DNA of 64,000 nt, from assembly GCA_958299035.1 (NCBI GenBank), contig CATQJL010000223.1, forward strand, positions 1,482,359-1,546,358, written 5' to 3'. This DNA comes from Cylicocyclus nassatus. Its lineage: Eukaryota; Nematoda; Chromadorea; Rhabditida; Strongylidae. This document shows, piece after piece, positions 33,164-43,460 of the stretch (position 1 is the stretch's first letter; every line of letters begins with the position of its first letter). The notes under the pieces were generated by a model. The model made no database searches and was not told where the DNA came from. It saw only the letters and a list, made by a program, of their open reading frames with translations. The translations under genes and the position numbers were made by a program.

Positions 33164-34161
33164 AGGTCATCCCGAAAGTTCTTGCGCACGATTTTTAAAA
33201 ATTCATAACTTTTGATTTTTCCAACCGATTTGACTGCTTCTATTTTCGTATGAAATAGTAAGTCATGTTTGGTTGTCCTCTTTTCTTGAAACCTCGGCAT
33301 GTCGTATTTATGATGTTAATCTTGTTATGCCAATACGAGGTTTGGTGAAGCCTTTTTATTAGTGCGGCCTTACGTTTCGACTTATCGTCGTCTTCAGAGG
33401 CCTCAGCGCCGCTTCACCAATGGTGCACAGTACCACCAGTGCACCATTGGTGAAGCGGCGCTGAGGCCTCTGAAGACGACGATAAGTCGAAACGTAAGGC
33501 CGCACTAATAAAAAGACTTCACCAAACCTCGTATTGGCATAACAAGATTAACATCATAAGTAAGTCATGTTTTTTATAATGACATATTATCTGCTTACTA
33601 ATGGTCATCTGTTGCATAGATAAGAGCGATAGAAGAATATTGGTCAAAATTTGAATTTTCCGTGTAGGGTGATAGAAAATCGGAAACTTGCAACAAAATC
33701 GGAGCAGTCGGGATTGTTTCACCAGATCTTTCCAACTGTGCAAAGTTTGCGTTGATTGAGGGTCTCTATAGAAGGATATGATTTTCGAGCAAGCAATACA
33801 AAAGGGCGAATTTGGTTTATTGTGGCATTTTTCAGGGAAATCATAACTTTCCATAGAAACGCTCAATCGGCGCAAACTTTGCACTGTTAGAGAGAGCTGG
33901 TGAAAGAACCTACAATACTGACTGCTCCGATTTTTGTTGCAAGTCTCCGATTTTTTATGACCCTACACAGAAAATTCAAATTTTGACTTTTATTCTATCG
34001 CTCCTATCTATGCAACAGATGATCATTACTAAGCACTGAGATGCCATTATAAAGAGCATGACTTATCCTTTCACATAAAAGTGAAAGCAGTCAAATTGGT
34101 TGGAAAAGTCAGAAGTTATGAATTTTTAAAAATCGTGCGCAAAAACTTTCGGGACGACCTA
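33164..34161. mobile_element. Mariner-type fold-back element
   Basis: Ends TAGGTCATCCCGAAAGTTC and the reverse complement 'gaactttcgggacgaccta' form, with TA nearby at each side. Arms pair over several hundred bases (for example 'gcacgatttttaaaaattcataac' against 'gttatgaatttttaaaaatcgtgc'). The left arm is interrupted by the 288-bp palindromic insert at 33271-33558. No transposase. Confidence 0.8.
33271..33558. mobile_element. Palindromic retroelement-like insert with hairpin motif
   Basis: Two 120-bp arms (33309-33428 and 33439-33558) are near-perfect reverse complements around a 10-bp spacer. A 14-bp duplication AGTAAGTCATGTTT flanks the insert (33257-33270, 33559-33572). Each arm carries a hairpin CTGAAGA-stem-GAAACGTA bounded by GGCCT/AGGCC, followed by AATAAA-like text. 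That layout matches the 3' end of the PLE at 44.9 kb, so a PLE-derived inverted pair is plausible. Confidence 0.65.
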
Positions 34162-34523
34162 ATAAGAGCGAGGTGGAGCAAGTTAATAGTAAAAATGTGC
34201 TATGGATTGACATCCTTATCAGCACTAACGGGAACGTGAGCTAACGCATCTAATAGCGTGCTTATCGTTGTTGTATGTTTATGTTTTTTGGTGAAAAATG
34301 CGCTTTTGATTGACAGTTATGCCATGATTATTAGCACACACTCAACTATAGGAGATTGGTGATCCACTACACACAAAAACCCGCCCATTTTTGGAATCTA
34401 TACTCTGTAAACCTAGTGCTGAGGAAGGTCACTTTCGCGAAAACGCTCTAGACTCACCTTACCTAATTTGTAGAGAGGTTGGTTTCAATGAATCAAAAAC
34501 TTTAAGACATTCAGAAGAATAAC

Positions 34524-35330
34524 ATGTTATTAAAATATCCCTCAATGTTTTGGAAAGGGTGGCAGTTTGAAGAGGAAACGGCAGGTAGAATACTTTACAA
34601 AATTGCAGATGATTCGCATGTGTTCCAGTTCAACAACGAGGCAGAAGGAGAATCTTACGCCGAAGAAAATGTTGTCGACATTGATACAGAGTTGACAATC
34701 GAGCGAAACTCTCTGATTTCCTACATAAGGAATCCAAGCAGATTGCCTAGTTTCAATGAGGAAATGTCCAGGAAGTCCATTGCTGATCTTCAGGTTTCTG
34801 AAGATTTCAAAGCTGCTAATTTCACAAACATGGATATGAACAAAAGGAAGGTGTTAGTACAAAGCATAGCTACTGCTCTTAGATCCCGACTGGATTGCGA
34901 ACCCAACTCTGTGCTTTATGCTTTTGGAAGTTATTCGCTTTGTGACATTATGACCTATGATATTGAAAAAACAAAACCAACGCGCAGCATGGTATCTACT
35001 TTTTTCGGCTATTCTGCAGATGCTGTTAAAGAAAAAGTTGAGCAGTTTCTCATCAGTTAACAGGACGGATGCCAGAGGAGGTGAAGCCAGAGTTCGACAA
35101 GGCCCAAAAAAGTATGCAATATTTCCTTCTCGTGTTGCGAAAGCATATGCGATCTCGCTCTTTCCCCATTACTTCCGCAAAAATCTGATGGACTTACTAG
35201 CGAAGCTAGTTTCCATTCCGACTAGCACGGCAGAGGTGGGGAAAAAAATTTACTATCTACTCTGTTATCAAAACACAACGCAGAAGTCGTACAACGATGG
35301 AGCATCTAAGCAATAACTTAAGCTTTGTCA
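34524..35330 (+). pseudogene. hAT transposase remnant, C-terminal half
   Basis: A 178-codon frame (34524-35060, beginning MLLKYPSMFWKGWQ) is followed after a stop and frame change by 35085-35315, which contains LVSIPTSTAEVG. A further frame shift gives RTTMEHLSNN near 35290. The last two pieces match the conserved hAT dimerisation motif ('siPvStAevER.FS...R.tM...rLs.L'). The upstream 178 codons may be the preceding transposase region but have no motif I can name. At least two frame breaks make it inactive. Confidence 0.6.
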
Positions 35331-35380
35331 ACCTTCTACTGAACATATTGTTATCTAAAAACTTCATTTGAAGAATTGGT

Positions 35381-35743
35381 ATGAGTGGTCCAGACAGGCT
35401 GTTACCGTATGACTTTTTGAAATATCCTAAAAGATGGTATGAAGAAATTGGTCACCTACCTGCTGACTTTCCTGGTGCTACCAGAGGGCTGGCAAAAAAA
35501 TCACAAAAGCGCTTAGAAAAAGAAGAAAGTTTCAAATCCATTTTCGACTCAGAACGCTTTTGCACGCAATTCTACTTCTACTCTGATGACCTTTTGGAGG
35601 AAGAAGAAGATTTTTCAGGCAGCGAACTTGTTGTCTCTGACGTTAGCGATAGTGATATTGTTGATGATGATGTGAAGGAATTGAAGTTGTTCCTAACTTC
35701 TACATCTTTCGGGATAAACCTTATCGCTTTCGTTTTTTGTTGA
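35381..35743 (+). CDS. Acidic-tailed ORF at the end of the hAT element
   Basis: 120 codons from ATG to TGA. The N-terminal half is basic and aromatic (DFLKYPKRWYEEIGHLPADF), and the second half is acidic (SDDLLEEEEDFSGSELVVSD). It lies downstream of the hAT dimerisation motif and could be a transposase C-terminal extension separated by a stop, or a separate short protein. Not recognised. Confidence 0.35.
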   Translation: MSGPDRLLPYDFLKYPKRWYEEIGHLPADFPGATRGLAKKSQKRLEKEESFKSIFDSERFCTQFYFYSDDLLEEEEDFSGSELVVSDVSDSDIVDDDVKELKLFLTSTSFGINLIAFVFC

Positions 35744-36055
35744 TGCAATGAAACAGGAGCACAGATCTTAAAGTCAAATTTTTTTTAATTTTTGATTTCT
35801 TTCAAAATTTTTTAATTTTTTTTTCAGTTTTGCCTAAATAAGGTACAAATTAGAGCTCTTCATACCAAGCTTTTTTACCTTTTCTCTCTTCCTCTCCCCC
35901 CCCCTCCCCTAGACTCACATACCCCCTTCACCCTGGAAGGTCGGGAACAGCCGAGAGCCCCTTCACCTGGGGAGAGCCCGGCTCCCCCTATCGCACCTAT
36001 GGGCCCAGGTCAGCAAAAATCTCAAATCGACCTCTTACCCGGACACTGCCTTTGA

Positions 36056-36691
36056 TTATCACCCCATATCGGTGTCTACCGTGATGGTGATGGCTATAGC
36101 AATTTTACTCCTTCGACGGAGCAAATGCCCGCATGTATTGTTGTTTTGTGAATGAACTAATCTTTCGAAGGTTATAAAAAGAAAGACTCTCGGCTTAATA
36201 TTGCGCACTTCCTTTCAATAAGGAAATAGAGGCTGAAAGAAGAAACATTGATCGCGGATCGTATTTCCATCCACAGACAGCAAGCTGCGCTGGGCGCTGC
36301 GGATTTTCAGATGTCAAACACGTATTCCGAGCTGGTTTCGCACACGTTGTCAAGCATGATCGAGACCGGCGCCATTCTCTTCGTTGATACTTAGCTTTCC
36401 GATGACCAACAAGCTGAAAGCACTTCTACTGCTGCTGGTCATTTTTACCACCACCAGGTATGTTTAGCCATCTCCCACTTTTCCTTCCTCTCGGTCGTGT
36501 CATTGAAGGAAATCTTGAGAAGCACGTATTGCCGTGAACATGTAGTACCAGCTTCATAAGCGTATTTCATGTGGCTCACATTGAAACCTTCTAATCACCT
36601 TTTCCTGCTTGCCAATCCACTTGCTCTCTACTTCATTTTTTACCGCGTAAATCTTACCGCGAAATCGAATGATCTCAAAATTTAGAAGCTA
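36056..36691. other. Unique-looking stretch with a possible signal-peptide exon
   Basis: No repeat boundaries are seen. The only gene-like signal is the short exon described at 36402. The rest has no frame of note. Confidence 0.4.
36402..36457 (+). CDS. Possible first exon encoding a signal peptide
   Basis: ATG at 36402 starts MTNKLKALLLLLVIFTTT, a basic start followed by a hydrophobic run, and the exon ends at CAG|GTATGT. This is how a secreted-protein first exon looks. No second exon was found before the mariner element that begins at 36692; if real, the gene was cut by that insertion or has a long intron. Confidence 0.25.
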
Positions 36692-36828
36692 TCAGGTTGT
36701 CCCATAAGTTCCGTCCGCTTAATTTTCTATCGCAGTAAGTCATAAACTTCTCAGTTTTAGATAGGTTTCAACGTACAGTTTGATAGAGCAAAAGAGCTCT
36801 ATAAGATGGTTTTCTTGCTCTATATATA

Positions 36829-38369
36829 TAGTGCTGGACATAATTATACAGCCACTCTAGAAATCGTCGTAATTTTTGTTCTTGTCAATGAATCTGTCTG
36901 AAACTTTGCTGTATTGTGCGCATGTCAACCTACCATAATTACTCAAAACGGCTTCCAGTCTTGTTGAGTTTGAACGGAGAAAAACGAAAAAAATCGAAAA
37001 AGCCCTCTTTGAAAGCTGGACAAAATTATACAGCCACCTGGTTTTTCTAATCGCTATCGCATTCGTTGACTCTCAAATTTTTTTGTACAATTACATCCCA
37101 AAATATGAAACATTTGCGACACTTACGGCCTGTCTTCCTACTCAAATAGAAGCAATCGCTGCATTTCTTGCTTTTAAAATCATTAAAAGTCAATCTCCTT
37201 CAACAAACAACTGCTTTAAAAAGTTTTCAAGCTCTTGTTCATTTCAAATGATAAGCATGGAATCTACTGACCCTTCTGGATAGATGAGGTGAAAAGCGGT
37301 TTCGTAAGCTCTGCGTAATCGCTGATTTTGACGAACAGACTCCAACCTCAACATAGGCTTGGAACGCTTTTAAACCACAAAACTCAGTTTGCAATGTCCA
37401 CAAAGTGCTGAACTTGATTTATCACATTGTCTACATGGGGATACAGCTTTCGCAACAACTTTCAGATTTTTCCTAATGATGCGGTAGCAATTTAGACCTG
37501 AAATACTTTCCACGAAAATTTCCTGCGAGCAGAAGATTCGATATAACCCTAGATCTCCTTAATTCCGTCTGTATTTCATGTCATATTTCATCCGATAAAT
37601 GAGATTAGCTAAGATTTTGAAGTTTTAAGCGTATCCGGTTCTATCTCGTGATCTGAGCTGGCTTTAATTGCACAGGGTGCTCCACTCAACATTCAGTGAA
37701 TGTCAACTGCGGCTGAATCAGAGTGCTCAGTCCCGATTTCTTCCCAGTCATGCACACGAGTTCACTGTTGTATGGCTGTCGTAATGGCTACGATATAGTA
37801 TTTTCTGTCGCTTGAAAATCGAGTTTTGTGGTGCAAAAGTGCGTCAACCCTATGGTAAGGTTGGAGTCTGTCCGTCAAAATCAGCGATTACGCAAAGTTT
37901 ACGAAAGCGCTCTTCACCTCATCTATCCAGAAGGGTCAGTAGATTCCAAGATTATCATTTGAAATGAACAAGAGCCTGAAAATTCTTCAAACCAGTTGTT
38001 TATTGAAGCAGATTGACTTTCGGTGCTTTTGAAAGCAAAAAATGCAGCTTCTACTTGAGTAGGATGACAGGCGTAGGTGCTGCAAGTGTTTCATATCTTG
38101 GGATGTAATTGTGCAAAAAAATTTGAGAGTTAACGAATGCGATAGTGATTAGAAAAACCAGGTGCTTTATAATTTTGTCCAGCTTACGAAGAGGGCTTTT
38201 TCGAATTTTTTCGTTTTTCTCCGTTCAAATTCAACAAGACTGGAAGCCGTTTTGAGGGGTCGTGAAAGGTTGACATGCGCACAATACAGCAAAGTTTCAG
38301 ACAGATTCATTGGCAAGAACGTAAATTACGACGATTTCTAGAGTGGCTTTATAATTATGTCCAGCACTG
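36829..38369. mobile_element. Tc1-like giant inverted-repeat element
   Basis: Ends are TAGTGCTGGACATAATTATA and, reversed, CAGTGCTGGACATAATTATA, with TA at both sides (36827-36828, 38370-38371). Arms of about 550 bp mirror each other through 'gaaactttgctgtattgtgcgcatg' and 'gacccttctgga'. A second internal terminus 'gctggacaaaattatacagcc' (37015) with its mirror at 38165 looks like a doubled end. No transposase. Confidence 0.85.
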
Positions 38370-39057
38370 TATTAAGATGATCGGTAAAAAATGGGGCAGC
38401 TTGATTTTTATTACATTTTGAGTTTTTCTGTTCACACCAACAACTAGCAGGCTGCATCTCAAACGCTTACATAACCGACCTTCGCCTATTATTCTGGCAA
38501 CGCGTTACCGCTCCTCTTTCATTTACGCTTGGCGCCGTCAAAAACTTAAGCAGGGTTTTTGGAACAATTCTCAATCTTGCGCTGCTATGCCGTAAAGTCA
38601 TAAACCAAGTGACATACCATTCGAAAAAACTCTTTATGCTCTTTCAAACATTTGTTAGATGCATGAGATTTCTTTTTAATTTCAGAAAAAAAACACGAAA
38701 AAAATCTGAAAAATAGCCATTTTCTGGCGCAATAAAAACCAAAATAACGATGTTTTGCCCCATATTTTCCCAAGATAGATAAAATCCAAGGTAACCTGCA
38801 TAATTAGAGCGTGAAAAGCTCTTTCAGATGGTGCCTACAAAACATGCGTTCACCTGCAAAGAATTGAATAACGCGTATTTTTGTTCTCGAAACTGTTAAT
38901 GGCCATATCTCCTGACTTTGAAAGTTGAGGCCATCAAGCCGTCGTGGGTTTAGTGACAGTTCCACCACCCACTCCAGCAGTGGTACTTTGGGTGATCTCA
39001 CATGTTTCACTGCGCAGATACTGCTCAAAGTTCAGAATTTATAGAAGTGACTAACTT
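38370..39057. other. Interior of mariner-type element, no gene recognised
   Basis: Minus-strand frames of 62 and 74 codons (38585-38773, 38804-39028) have no transposase signature. Confidence 0.4.
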
Positions 39058-39519
39058 TGCTTTTTAGCAAGTATAAAAATTATCAACTACTAGATGGCAA
39101 ACCCGACTCCGCCCGGGGCCAAACTTTGCACACATACACTTCGGGGCAGGGAGCGTGTCATAGTCCACTTTTCGTGCTGGGATTTTGCACAGGGGGGTAA
39201 TCGAACGTGCTGATCACCCCCACGGGGGTGATCAGCATGTTCGATTACCCCCCTGTGCAAAATCCCAGCCCCCTAGCTCAAATTTTGCAAAAAATCGATA
39301 AAATCGATATCGATCGATAACGAAAAGTAGCCTATGACACGCTCCCTGCCCCAAAGTATATGCGTGCCAAGTTTGGTCCCGATCGGTTCAGAAATAAAAA
39401 TTTCTATTCCGCACATACGTACAGACAGACAGACATACATACATACATACAGACAGACATTCAGCTTTATATATAAGAAGATGTAAATGATGCTTTTTAG
39501 CAAGTATAAAAATTATCAA
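39058..39519. mobile_element. RTE-like retroelement fragment, self-inverted, with 29-bp target duplication
   Basis: A perfect 29-bp direct repeat starting TGCTTTTTAGCAAGTATAAA flanks the insert (39058-39086 and 39491-39519). The 3' end has 'gacagacagacatacatacatac...cagctttatatataagaag', typical of RTE-type tails. The left part is an inverted copy of the right (gccaaactttgcac... against ...gtgccaagtttggt), with a central hairpin at 39208-39230. This fits target-primed reverse transcription with an inverted first segment. No coding sequence remains. Confidence 0.8.
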
Positions 39520-39668
39520 TTATGTAAATGATCTTATATAGGCATTGTTTGAAAGAGAATAATATATTCTAACTTCTATCAAAATTGGAAAGTCTAATCA
39601 CTTCTCTCTCTCTTGAGAAACTTCCAGTTATTTCGTGAGTGTCCCATTTTTTACCGATCACCCTAATA

Positions 39669-40484
39669 TTACGTTCTCCAGAAAAAAATGTCGCATGGCA
39701 TCCTACCGCGACAGAATGACCACAAAAAACATCGAATGGGGTATCATTCGATAGAGCAAAGCAAGCTCTACAAGCTAGTTCACAAATCTCCGCGCAGATG
39801 TTGCTCCATCTGAAGTTCGAATCCAAAATATAAAAAATTTCAGACGCCCAAAAAATCGTATCTCCGTTCACAGACGTCTTAGGGATCTCCAATTTGCACA
39901 GGCATGTACTCTCCACACTAAACATTCACCTGTATAGTTTTTGGTATTTTTCCATGGCTACAGTACGAGAAATAAAAAGGGGTCAAAAGTGCGAATATGT
40001 CGTGTTTTTCGGGTTTTTTGCAAACAATTTGATTTTTCTCGAAAACTAGCACTTGTCTAAAGCTAAAAATTCATGGTTATACTCCTAAAGGTTCATATTA
40101 CAGAATCATCCATGTGAGAGAGGCTCAGGATTGTTTTGGCAAAAATATGCCAAATTTCGTTTTCTCAATTTTCAGCCATGGAAAAACCGCGAAAATGTGC
40201 ACACAAGTGTCTCGTATAGTGAGTCCGTGCGTGAGCAAGTTAGGGGTTCTCAGGACTTCTCTGAATGGAGATACGGTTTTTTTCGTTTTTTTCGGATCTT
40301 GAGTGCCTTGTGAAATTTGGCTTCAAACTTCATGCAAATCAAACTTGGCGCGAAGGTTCGAGCTTCATTTTGTAGAGCTTGCTCTGATCTATCGGTTGAT
40401 ACCCCATTCACATACTTTCGTGCGCACCCTGCTGCGATATTGCATGATAAAACAAAAAGCGACATTATTTTCCGGACAACCTAA
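39669..40484. mobile_element. Mariner-type fold-back, nested
   Basis: Right end reversed reads TTAGGTTGTCCGGAAAATAA and is matched on the left by a mutated TTACGTTCTCCAGAAAAAAA, both followed by ATGTCGC. TA flanks each (39667-39668, 40485-40486). Arms share 'ggggtatcattcgatagagcaaag' and its mirror. Same family as 52546-54474. Confidence 0.75.
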
Positions 40485-40844
40485 TATATGTGTGTGTCTG
40501 ATATGGATATTATATTTATCATAGTTTATCTGTAGGCAATCTAGGAATTTTCTAGGATTTCTTTGGACGGAGGTGCTATTTTTCTCTCTATTTTTGGGCG
40601 GTTCGATCTCTTCAGTTCTTCAAACTCGAGATGGGTTGAAACCCATCTAGAGTTGAGAAAACTATGACTCATTGCGATTGAAATTGAAGCGGACGGAACT
40701 TTTGTTACAACCTCGTACAATGATCTGTGGACAGTCAGCCTTTCCAAAAGTGATTTGTTTTCTGTTCGTTATGACAGCTGTATACCTGTTTTGTGTTTCT
40801 GTAAAATTCCAATGGTCGGTTTGGTCTTTATGATAGCTGTATAC

Positions 40845-41221
40845 CAGTGGCGTACCCAGGATTTCGGCTCGGGGGGGGGCGCGGCAAAAAAATTTTTCTA
40901 AAGAAGGTGCGTGGCGTCAGCCACGCACTCCGAAAAATTTTTTGGGGTGGTTCTCAAAACTTTTGCGGGTCTCCGACCCCTAAAATCTGGAAAAAGGGGG
41001 CGTGGCGCCAGCCACGCCCCCGAAAAAAAATTTTTACAAAGCTAATTTGAATTTTTAAAAATTTTTAAAAATTATTTTAATTATTTACAAAAATAAACAA
41101 GTCACTTGCACATTTTTATAACCCATATAAGTAACTTTCAAAAATTTCGCGACCCATTCTCGGGGGGGGGGGGGGGGCGCGCGCCCCCCCCCCCGCCCCC
41201 CCCCCCCTCGGTACGCCACTG
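40845..41221. mobile_element. hAT-type MITE, copy 2
   Basis: Same ends and interior as 7502-7870 (CAGTGGCGTACCCAGGATTT ... GGTACGCCACTG) with its own perfect 8-bp duplication CTGTATAC (40837-40844, 41222-41229). G-run and C-run tracts sit near 41162-41207. Confidence 0.93.
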
Positions 41222-42126
41222 CTGTATACCTATAGCTGTTTTGTGTTTCTGTAAAATTCCAATGATCGGTTTGGTTTATCTGACCACAAACATGTACATT
41301 TCTGCGTTTTCTACTTCATTCTGATTTCGAATGTAATCGCTCAGATGCCATTGTGAAATATACAGGGTGTCCCAAAAGTCCTTAAGCCTAACTTTTCCAC
41401 GTAGTAACTTTGTTAGTATTCCATGCTTTTCAGCCAAATTTTGCACTTGAGTTCTTCGTCTAGTTGCCAGTATTCTTCAAGAAAATCATACCGTTTGCGT
41501 TGTACATTCTCGAGTTATACTTCTTGAAGCAAACAATACTACAATCGTGAAGACAAGCCAAAGGAAACGTACCCCCTATTCAAATATTTACAGCTCTTTT
41601 ACCCTTGGAGCTCTTGTGGAATCTTGAACTGCATACTGTAGAGCTAGGTTCACTCTACATTTACAGTGCAAAACCAATAGATAGCCTTCGTTCATTAAAG
41701 TAGGATTAGGATACAAACACTAAAGTTGTGCCGTGCCAATGAGAAGAAAAAGTTCTCGGAAACGAAAACCTGGGAAAGCTGAAAACTCCAACACCGAATC
41801 AGTTTGAGTCACTAATTCTAGCTGTAAGCACTGCATTTTCTACCGAAACACCATTTTAAAGTCACTCTCTGTACACCATAATTGCTGTTTTCTTGGTGTT
41901 CTCGAACACTTGAATGCTACATTTTGACACTTTTGTCAAATCTCACAGATATGCTTCTCAGATTTACGTGCCTTCAATAGCCGGGTCAAGAGGCCCTTGA
42001 CTTTTCTTTGTGATCAGTCATGGAAAACAAGGTTTGCGCTATTCCATGCTAAATTTTGGACAGTCTGATTGCTTGCTTCAGAAGGCGTGAGACTAATCTC
42101 GATGTCGACTACTGGCTGCCATGGTG
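41222..42126. other. Mariner-like terminus, otherwise unassigned
   Basis: At 41361 TA is followed by CAGGGTGTCCCAAAAGTCC, a typical mariner terminal repeat. No matching right end is present before the assembly gap at 42127, so the partner may be lost in the gap. No gene is supported. Confidence 0.5.
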
Positions 42127-42626
42127 NNNNNNNNNNNNNNNNNNNNNNNNNNNNNNNNNNNNNNNNNNNNNNNNNNNNNNNNNNNNNNNNNNNNNNNNNN
42201 NNNNNNNNNNNNNNNNNNNNNNNNNNNNNNNNNNNNNNNNNNNNNNNNNNNNNNNNNNNNNNNNNNNNNNNNNNNNNNNNNNNNNNNNNNNNNNNNNNNN
42301 NNNNNNNNNNNNNNNNNNNNNNNNNNNNNNNNNNNNNNNNNNNNNNNNNNNNNNNNNNNNNNNNNNNNNNNNNNNNNNNNNNNNNNNNNNNNNNNNNNNN
42401 NNNNNNNNNNNNNNNNNNNNNNNNNNNNNNNNNNNNNNNNNNNNNNNNNNNNNNNNNNNNNNNNNNNNNNNNNNNNNNNNNNNNNNNNNNNNNNNNNNNN
42501 NNNNNNNNNNNNNNNNNNNNNNNNNNNNNNNNNNNNNNNNNNNNNNNNNNNNNNNNNNNNNNNNNNNNNNNNNNNNNNNNNNNNNNNNNNNNNNNNNNNN
42601 NNNNNNNNNNNNNNNNNNNNNNNNNN
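42127..42626. other. Assembly gap of exactly 500 N
   Basis: Unknown bases, count exactly 500, so probably a fixed-size scaffold gap. Open frames reported across it are meaningless. Confidence 0.99.
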
Positions 42627-42651
42627 AAGCAGTGGTATCAACGCAGAGTAC
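42627..42651 (+). other. SMART cDNA primer sequence (assembly contamination)
   Basis: The 25 bases directly after the gap begin AAGCAGTGGTATCAACGCAG and continue AGTAC, identical to the widely used SMART/template-switching PCR primer as I know it. Immediately afterwards PLE sequence starts. Its position at a contig edge indicates untrimmed library sequence rather than genome. Confidence 0.95.
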
Positions 42652-43445
42652 TTGAAGCTATACTACGCGCAACGGCTAGTGACTCCATCTTTTCCTCGCG
42701 ACCGCTACAAACCTTCGCAGCTGTGCGAAACATGTTTCTGATCACAGCTTTTTTAGTTTGTAAAGGATGTGCTGAGCGGGAGTGGATAAGGATGTTCTTG
42801 TTACTAGGTTTTCGAACCCACTTCGTTTTCTGGGTGCCACTAGCAATGCTGACTCGAACGTTCAAAAAAGGCAGCCATGCGTTGTTGGGTTTCCTCCCGA
42901 GTTAGTCTTATGTGTTCTGATTGCTTGTTCATCAACTCGAAGCACCTCATCAACTTCCGCCTGTGTGTTGCAAATGATAAAGCAGTCATCGATGTACCTG
43001 CAATTAAAGCAGGGGATGCAACTGCAACAGGGGGTGTCTCGATTTTGGGTCATAAAAACTACCGCTAGGGTTGGAGCCAATCGCTGACCCCATGGCCAAT
43101 CCTCGAATTTGAGCGAAATATTTTCCTGACCACCTAAATATATTGCATTCTAGACACGCTTTTAACAGGGCCATTATGCGCGATAGATAATCCAAAAAGT
43201 CTTATGGCTTGTTCATGTTCTATCAGATTTTCACAAACGGCCTGCAATGCAGAGTCATTGGATACATTCGTGTACAACGCGCTAACGGTCGAACGACTCC
43301 ATAGCATGATTAGCACAAACACGTGTCTCACGTAGACGGTCTAGAAACATCTGCGTATTGCTTAGATGGGAAGGGATGAATTGAAGTAGCTGTACTAGGA
43401 TTTTACTGAGATACCATCCGATCCTATCTGTGGGTCCACCCACGC
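42652..43445 (-). pseudogene. Penelope-like element (PLE) reverse transcriptase, minus copy
   Basis: Reading the minus strand from 43445: PIISCVGGPTDRIGWYLSKI, then VSALYTNVSNDSAL, FAQIRGLAMGSAIGS, and the catalytic block CRYIDDCFIICNTQAE. This is the order of conserved blocks in Penelope-type reverse transcriptases, with YIDD as the metal-binding site. Several frameshifts separate the blocks. It runs up to the primer sequence at the gap. The matching plus-strand copy is about 95% similar by eye but carries different indels. Confidence 0.85.
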
Positions 43446-43460
43446 AACTAATTATTGGTC

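Larger units (their letters stand above)
32196..36001 (+). mobile_element. hAT transposon (degraded), 3.8 kb
   Basis: Inverted ends CATAGTTGCGTTAGGGGGAG and, from the right, CATAGGTGCGATAGGGGGAG. A perfect 8-bp duplication GGCCCAGG flanks it (32188-32195 and 36002-36009). These features, plus a remnant hAT dimerisation region near 35190-35330, identify a hAT element. It has since received a duplicated ~250-bp segment, a mariner fold-back and a palindromic insert, and its transposase is frameshifted. Confidence 0.9.
31792..36051. mobile_element. TTAA MITE, member 8, split by a hAT element
   Basis: The 5' part (31792-32195) carries TTAA plus AGGCAATGTCC and the usual GTCC-subtype arms. The 3' part (36010-36051) ends 'cccggacactgcct' with flank TTGA. 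The two join at GGCCCAGG, which is the duplicated target of the 3.8 kb hAT insertion, so MITE integration preceded the hAT jump. Confidence 0.88.
36692..40715. mobile_element. Mariner-type element carrying three nested insertions
   Basis: Left end TCAGGTTGTCCCATAAGTTC and right end, reversed, CGAGGTTGTAACAAAAGTTC share the next block CCGTCCGCTT and subterminal 'atgagtcat..ttctca..agat.ggtttcaac'. TA flanks both (36690-36691, 40716-40717). Between them lie a Tc1-like inverted repeat, an RTE-like insert and another mariner fold-back. Removing these leaves under 2 kb, including 38370-39057 where no transposase motif is evident. Confidence 0.75.

Noticed and set aside
42056..42905. Open frames of 182-278 codons across 42056-42905
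   Set aside because: They are almost entirely unknown bases of the 500-N gap.
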